Positions 60,047-64,000 of a DNA stretch of 64,000 nt are shown here, piece after piece. How positions within the stretch are numbered: the first letter of the stretch is position 1; each line of letters begins with the position of its first letter. Origin of the DNA: SIG622 sp045596605 (GTDB lineage: Bacteria; Bacillota; Clostridia; Oscillospirales; CAG-382); NCBI GenBank assembly GCA_045596605.1, contig JAZOCR010000143.1, positions 4,714 through 68,713 of the forward strand, written 5' to 3'. The notes below the pieces were generated by a model, which was given only the letters and a program-made list of their open reading frames with translations, did no database searches and had not been told where the DNA came from. The translations under genes were made by a program, and so were the position numbers.

Positions 60047-60888
60047 TGTTTGCTCCGTTCTGCCACAGTGGCGAAAAATTTATAAAGGCGGTGGTTTACA
60101 TTTTTGAAAGCTTACTTTGCGAATTTTTCAGTACCGAAAAAATAAAATATTATTCCTGCCTTGAGCTTTCCGACTGTGAGCTTATTTACCCAAGAAAGCT
60201 CCCGGACTTTACAAAAAGCGTCTGCTTTTTTCTTATTCCGTACTATGTGAAAGATGAGAAAAAAAGAAACGTTTCACTGTACGCCGTGCCCCGTGATTAT
60301 CACCTTTACGTAAAAGAGCTTGAAAAGCGCCTTTTGAAGCTTATAAGTGATAAAAACGAAGGTGTTACAGTGCGTGTGTTTGCCGATAATTCCCCTTTTT
60401 CCGAACGCATCTGCGCAGAAAAAGCAGGGCTTGGTAAAATAGGCAAAAACAGACTTCTCATAAATTCCGAGTACGGAAGCTACGTGTTTATAGGGAGTAT
60501 TTGCATTTCACATAATATCAGCATATCACACCTGGCGGAAAATTTCAAGTGTGACATATGTGGAAATTGTGAAAAGTGTAAGACAGCTTGCCCATATATG
60601 TCAGGAAAAAGCGAAATCTGCCTTTCCGAGCTTACACAGAAAAAGAAGTTTTCGGAAGATGAAACAAAAATTATTTCTTCTCTCGGCGTGCGCTGGGGCT
60701 GTGATATATGTCAACAGGTTTGCCCGCAAAACAACAATGTCAGCGAAACACCTATAGATTTTTTCAAAAATCACAGAATGCCTTTTGTGACAAAGGAGCT
60801 TATAGAGCAGATGTCCGATGATGATTTTTCACAGCGTGCATATGCGTGGCGTGGAAAAAACGTAATACTTAGAAATTTAAAGCTCTGA
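60046..60888 (+). CDS. QueG-like 4Fe-4S protein (epoxyqueuosine reductase family)
   Basis: Up to 280 residues. A DUF1730-like region (VRVFADNSPFSERICAEKAGLGKIGKNRLLI) precedes two 4Fe-4S motifs, CDICGNCEKCKTACP (about 171-185) and GCDICQQVCP (about 221-230). QueG enzymes use cobalamin and these clusters to reduce epoxyqueuosine in tRNA. This protein lacks the C-terminal HEAT repeats of full-length QueG, as shorter family members do. The start is unclear: the frame opens at a TTG (60046) that collides with rsmG, and GTG 60091 near aaaggcg is an alternative. Confidence 0.78.
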   Translation: MFAPFCHSGEKFIKAVVYIFESLLCEFFSTEKIKYYSCLELSDCELIYPRKLPDFTKSVCFFLIPYYVKDEKKRNVSLYAVPRDYHLYVKELEKRLLKLISDKNEGVTVRVFADNSPFSERICAEKAGLGKIGKNRLLINSEYGSYVFIGSICISHNISISHLAENFKCDICGNCEKCKTACPYMSGKSEICLSELTQKKKFSEDETKIISSLGVRWGCDICQQVCPQNNNVSETPIDFFKNHRMPFVTKELIEQMSDDDFSQRAYAWRGKNVILRNLKL

Positions 60889-60970
60889 TTTTCAATATTC
60901 GGCTCTTTTCGAGCGTGCAGATATGTTATACTCTCTTTTGAATTGTAATTTTTCAAAGGGGAGTATTTTT

Positions 60971-61900
60971 ATGGGGATAAACAGTAAATTCAAAATCAAA
61001 TCAGGGCAAAAAAAGGACACACAAAAAAACTGCACGGGAGAAATTTTTAATATTCCACCCTATCTTATCTGCCCAAGTCCGCTTCTTCCCAGAACGGATT
61101 TCTCTGATACCTCGCTTTGCAGTCTTGCAGACAGTATACGCAGATACGGCATGCTTCAACCTCTGTGTGTGTGTCTTTCAAAGGACGGAAAATACGAGCT
61201 TGTCGCAGGCGAAAGAAGACTTCGTGCGGCGCTTCTTCTGAAGCTTCCCACTGTCCCTTGTGTGCTTGTGGGAAGCTATGGAAAAGACGCAGAATATCTT
61301 TCTGTCATTGAAAATATTCAGCGTGAGGGGCTTAATATGTTTGACGAGGCAAAAGCCATAAAAAGACTGATGGAGAGAGATAAGATTTCCCAGGAACAGC
61401 TTGCGCTTATTTTGTCAAGCAGCACTGCGCAGATTGAAAAAAAGCTAAGGCTCACACAGTTTTCAAGAGCGGAAATGCAGGAGATTCTGCACCTTGGAAT
61501 ATCACCTGACATCGCTTCACTTTTTCTTGACGTGCCCTGTTCTGTCCGTTATTATACCATAAAGCTTTGTACCGAAAAGGAACTGAACGAAAGCAGTATA
61601 AGAACTGTCTGCAAGAGGCTTTCAGAAATAAAAAATCCTTCTCCCGATGACCTTGAAGAAATACTTTCAAAGGTTATCATAAAAAAGGAAGAGTCTTCTA
61701 TAGAAGATACAGAGCAAAGTGAGAAAGCAGATATAAAAGAAAAAAGAACGCAGAAAATAGTGCTTCACGACCTTCGCTCCTTTGAGATTTCGCTGGAAAA
61801 ATCCTGTGACGTGCTTCGCAGAGCAGGACTCTATGCAGGCTTTGATAAGCAGGAGAATAACAGCGAAACGGTTTATACCGTCAGAGTCAAAAAAGAATAA
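60971..61900 (+). CDS. ParB/Noc-family DNA-binding protein
   Basis: 309 residues from the ATG at 60971 (aaaggggag 7 nt upstream). ParB nuclease-like/CTPase domain with VAGERRLRAALLL (box I) and SVIENIQREGLNMFDEAKAI (box II), then an HTH (KISQEQLALILSSSTAQIEKKLRL) and a Glu/Lys-rich linker to a short C-terminal domain. No ParA/Soj gene is adjacent, and rsmG lies nearby, so a Noc-like nucleoid-occlusion role or a second ParB is possible. I saw no perfect TGTTTCACGTGAAACA site. Confidence 0.87.
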   Translation: MGINSKFKIKSGQKKDTQKNCTGEIFNIPPYLICPSPLLPRTDFSDTSLCSLADSIRRYGMLQPLCVCLSKDGKYELVAGERRLRAALLLKLPTVPCVLVGSYGKDAEYLSVIENIQREGLNMFDEAKAIKRLMERDKISQEQLALILSSSTAQIEKKLRLTQFSRAEMQEILHLGISPDIASLFLDVPCSVRYYTIKLCTEKELNESSIRTVCKRLSEIKNPSPDDLEEILSKVIIKKEESSIEDTEQSEKADIKEKRTQKIVLHDLRSFEISLEKSCDVLRRAGLYAGFDKQENNSETVYTVRVKKE

Positions 61901-61997
61901 GCGCCGCATTAAAATTTACAAATTCTTATTTATGCTTGCCCCTATATGTGATAAAATAATCCACGAACAAAAAGAAATACGGAGAATATAATAAGAA

Positions 61998-62657
61998 ATG
62001 AAAATAAAACACGCAATATTCGATCTTGACGGAACACTTCTCGACTCAAACGGCGTATGGATGGACGCAATTTTCAACTATATAGATAAAATGTGCAGCT
62101 TCAAAAGAGAGGATATCCCGCAGGAGTTTGAAAGTGAAGTGGTTTACGGCGGCTCAAAAAAGGTTTTCGCTTATCTTGAAAGTGTAATGGGGGACAAAAA
62201 TCCTCTTATTATGAAAAGAAAAGCATTGATGGATTTTGCAGAAAACGCCTATAAAACCCCAAAGGAGAAAAAAGGCGGCGCACGGGAATTTCTTTCAAAG
62301 CTCAAAGGTGCAGGTGCAGACGTTTGCGTCGTTACTGCAACGCCAACCTACCTCGCTACACAGGCACTGGAGCTTTCCGGGCTTCTCGGCTACGTTGATT
62401 TTATTATATCTGCCGCTGAGAGAAAAAGCGGCAAGGATAAACCCTATATACTTATCGAGGCGGCGGCAAGAATGAACGCAGAGCTGTGTGAATGCGTAAT
62501 TTTTGAAGACGCAATATACGGAATAAGAACCGGAAAAGAGCTCGGAATGACAGCAGTAGGTATAAAGGACAGATACTGTACCGAAAATACGGCAAAGGAT
62601 ATAAAGAATACCTGCGACGTGTATATCACCGACTTTACCGAAATACACCTTGACTAA
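61998..62657 (+). CDS. HAD-superfamily hydrolase (beta-phosphoglucomutase-like subfamily)
   Basis: 219 residues. Motif I FDLDGTLLDSNGVW (nucleophile Asp), motif II VVTATPTY, Lys in RKSGKDKPY and motif IV VIFEDAIYGIRTGKELGM. The cap after motif I is the small helical type of beta-PGM and phosphoglycolate phosphatases. Cytosolic phosphatase or mutase of undetermined substrate. It shares direction with the parB-like and DHH genes. Confidence 0.9.
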   Translation: MKIKHAIFDLDGTLLDSNGVWMDAIFNYIDKMCSFKREDIPQEFESEVVYGGSKKVFAYLESVMGDKNPLIMKRKALMDFAENAYKTPKEKKGGAREFLSKLKGAGADVCVVTATPTYLATQALELSGLLGYVDFIISAAERKSGKDKPYILIEAAARMNAELCECVIFEDAIYGIRTGKELGMTAVGIKDRYCTENTAKDIKNTCDVYITDFTEIHLD

Positions 62658-62692
62658 CTAATTATATCATATTTTTATTATCGGAGGAATGT

Positions 62693-63715
62693 ATGGTTTC
62701 CTGTACAATAAGTGAATGCGCAAAAATACTTCTTTCCAAAAACAGAATAATGATTCTTGTCCACTCAAATCCGGACGGCGACTGTATAGGCTCGGGTGCG
62801 GCACTTGCAAAGGCTTTGACTAATCTTGGGAAGGATGTGCGCCTTGTGTGTGCACACGCACTTCCAAAAAGACTTGCGTTTATATGTAAGGGCTTGAAAG
62901 AAGAAGTTCTTTGCTTCGCAGGTGAGCCGGAGCAGGATTTTGACGCAGAGCTTGTCGTTACGGTTGATACCGCATCACCGGAGCTACTTTCAAATCTTCG
63001 TGAAAAATATCAGGATAGAATAAATCTCTGCATAGACCACCATATGATAAATACTATAAAGGCAGATAAAATCCACAGACGTGCAGACGCTTCTGCCTGC
63101 GGTGAAATAATTCTTGAAATACTTGACGAAATTTCTCAAAAAACTTCTACCCAAGCTGTCACAAAAGAGATAAGCGATATGCTTTATGCCGCAATTTCAT
63201 CTGACAGTGGTTCCTTCAAATACGGAAATACCACAGCAAAAACCCTTCTTTATGCGTCAAGACTTAAATCCCTCGGTGCAGATACGGAAGTTATTTCAAG
63301 ACTTCTATTTGATACCAAAAGCCTTGCCCAGTTTAAGCTTACGGGACTTGTTATTCCAAAAACGGAGCTTTTATGTGACGGAAAGCTTGCATACTGCCTT
63401 CTTCTTGAGGACGAGCTTGCACTTTGCGGAGCATCGAAGGAGGACTGCGACGGAATAACGCAGGTCTTCCGTGAAATTGAGGGCGTAGAGCTCAGTATAT
63501 TTGCAAAGCAAAGCACTGATAGTGTCAGTGGAGAAAACAGCGTCAAAATGTCACTTCGCTCAAACGGCAGTATAAACGCCGCAAAAATCTGCGAAGCCTT
63601 CGGAGGCGGTGGTCATATAAAAGCCGCAGGCTGTACAATCAGGAATAAAACCAACGACGAAGCAAGAGAGCTTATAATCGCAAAAGCAATTGAGCTATCA
63701 CCGGAGCTTTCATAG
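62693..63715 (+). CDS. DHH-family phosphoesterase (NrnA-like)
   Basis: 340 residues. DHH motifs: HSNPDGDCIGSGAALA, VTVDTASPELL, CIDHHMIN and AISSDSGSFKYGNTT, then the DHHA1 domain with FGGGGHIKAAGCTI. NrnA-type enzymes degrade nanoRNAs and dephosphorylate pAp or cyclic-dinucleotide products. Which of these it does cannot be read. SD cggagga before the ATG. A strong terminator follows. Confidence 0.9.
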   Translation: MVSCTISECAKILLSKNRIMILVHSNPDGDCIGSGAALAKALTNLGKDVRLVCAHALPKRLAFICKGLKEEVLCFAGEPEQDFDAELVVTVDTASPELLSNLREKYQDRINLCIDHHMINTIKADKIHRRADASACGEIILEILDEISQKTSTQAVTKEISDMLYAAISSDSGSFKYGNTTAKTLLYASRLKSLGADTEVISRLLFDTKSLAQFKLTGLVIPKTELLCDGKLAYCLLLEDELALCGASKEDCDGITQVFREIEGVELSIFAKQSTDSVSGENSVKMSLRSNGSINAAKICEAFGGGGHIKAAGCTIRNKTNDEARELIIAKAIELSPELS

Positions 63716-63739
63716 AATTAAATAAAAGTATAAGATAAT

Positions 63740-63783
63740 TGCCACTCTCAAGGGAAAAGCCTTTGCAGAGTGGCAGTTTTTTA
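63740..63783 (+). terminator. Terminator of the DHH phosphoesterase gene
   Basis: TGCCACTCT/AGAGTGGCA stem, loop of about 18 nt, TTTTTT. Confidence 0.85.
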
Positions 63784-63796
63784 TTAATTCGGAATT

Positions 63797-64000
63797 GACA
63801 ACGAAAAAGGCTTAATCCTTTTTCTTATGTTTGAAGAATTTGCAGAGCAAATTCTTTCTATTCCTTTACAGTTCTATCAAGCAGAAAGCAAAAATTTAGT
63901 ACCGCAGAAAGATTACATAAGTTTACACACTTGCTTTGTAACTCGTCTGCGACAACGAAAAATGCGTGGGCATTTTTCTTATGTTCGAAGAATTTTCTTT
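63797..64000. repeat. Hairpin repeat unit in two copies at the window edge
   Basis: GACAACGAAAAA followed by a short hairpin and TTTTTCTTATGTT(T/C)GAAGAATTT occurs at 63797-63842 and again from 63951. Each copy has a small GAAAAA/TTTTTC hairpin. The first also has AAGAATTTGC/GCAAATTCTT (63834-63856). No gene seen; the element runs out of the window. Confidence 0.55.

Noticed and set aside
60260..60275. parS-like site near AAACGTTTCAC
   Set aside because: It matches only part of the TGTTTCACGTGAAACA consensus and lies inside the QueG-like coding sequence.

Overview
The window looks like chromosomal sequence from a low-to-moderate GC, Gram-positive anaerobe of the Clostridia, probably Oscillospirales/Ruminococcaceae-like. 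I infer this from Firmicutes-type genes (rny, murI, a DUF896/YnzC protein, an ECF-transporter S component, a YbaB-recR pair, archaeal-type ProRS), purine-rich Shine-Dalgarno sites, frequent TTG/GTG starts, sigma-A promoters with 17-bp spacers, lipoproteins with lipoboxes, and short repeats of the kind that litter gut clostridial genomes. I see no phage, conjugative element, CRISPR array, rRNA or tRNA gene. Most of the window is core chromosome with a few accessory cassettes.

Layout. 0.3-5.0 kb: a four-gene Gld-type ABC transporter operon. 5.3-6.9 kb: a guaB whose sequence resembles the trichomonad-type IMP dehydrogenase. 6.9-7.3 kb: repeat-rich noncoding DNA. 7.3-7.8 kb: a promoter followed by a highly structured RNA leading into rny. 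9.5-12.8 kb: DUF1385 protein, prmC and an MFS transporter. 12.8-15.9 kb: a small accessory block (SLOG protein, divergent XRE regulator, secreted stalk-domain protein) lying between two identical 90-bp repeats. 16.0-26.4 kb: ynzC-like gene, murI, DUF1934 protein, S41 protease, gyrA, a PPTase/ECF-S/pantothenate-kinase cassette, a TIM-barrel isomerase and a C39 peptidase. 26.5-34.7 kb: glyS, AraC regulator, TSCPD protein, phosphosugar mutase, proS, a WG-repeat lipoprotein and a frameshifted membrane-protein gene.

34.8-45.4 kb is almost entirely on the minus strand: hisS-aspS, two paralogous leucine-rich-repeat lipoproteins, an AraC regulator, a 41-residue small ORF, an HTH regulator, RNase P RNA (rnpB), a DUF4870-like protein, a GNAT acetyltransferase and ybaB-recR. 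45.6-50.8 kb (plus): pnuC behind a terminator/antiterminator leader, rlmB, a degenerate P-type-ATPase-like membrane protein and mscS. 51.0-58.3 kb (minus): DUF1854 with an unusual zinc-ribbon ABC exporter, DUF4830, tadA with a CPBP protease, a DHHW/AlgX-like lipoprotein and a flavoprotein. 58.4-63.7 kb: EamA exporter, rsmG, QueG-like Fe-S protein, a ParB-family protein, a HAD phosphatase and a DHH phosphoesterase.

The points most worth following are the structured RNA before rny, the pnuC leader, the trichomonad-type IMPDH, the pseudo-P-type ATPase paired with MscS, the zinc-ribbon ABC/DUF1854 pair, and a gene whose second codon begins an A7 tract that puts it out of frame. All assignments come from reading sequence and recalled family motifs. 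No database search was run.
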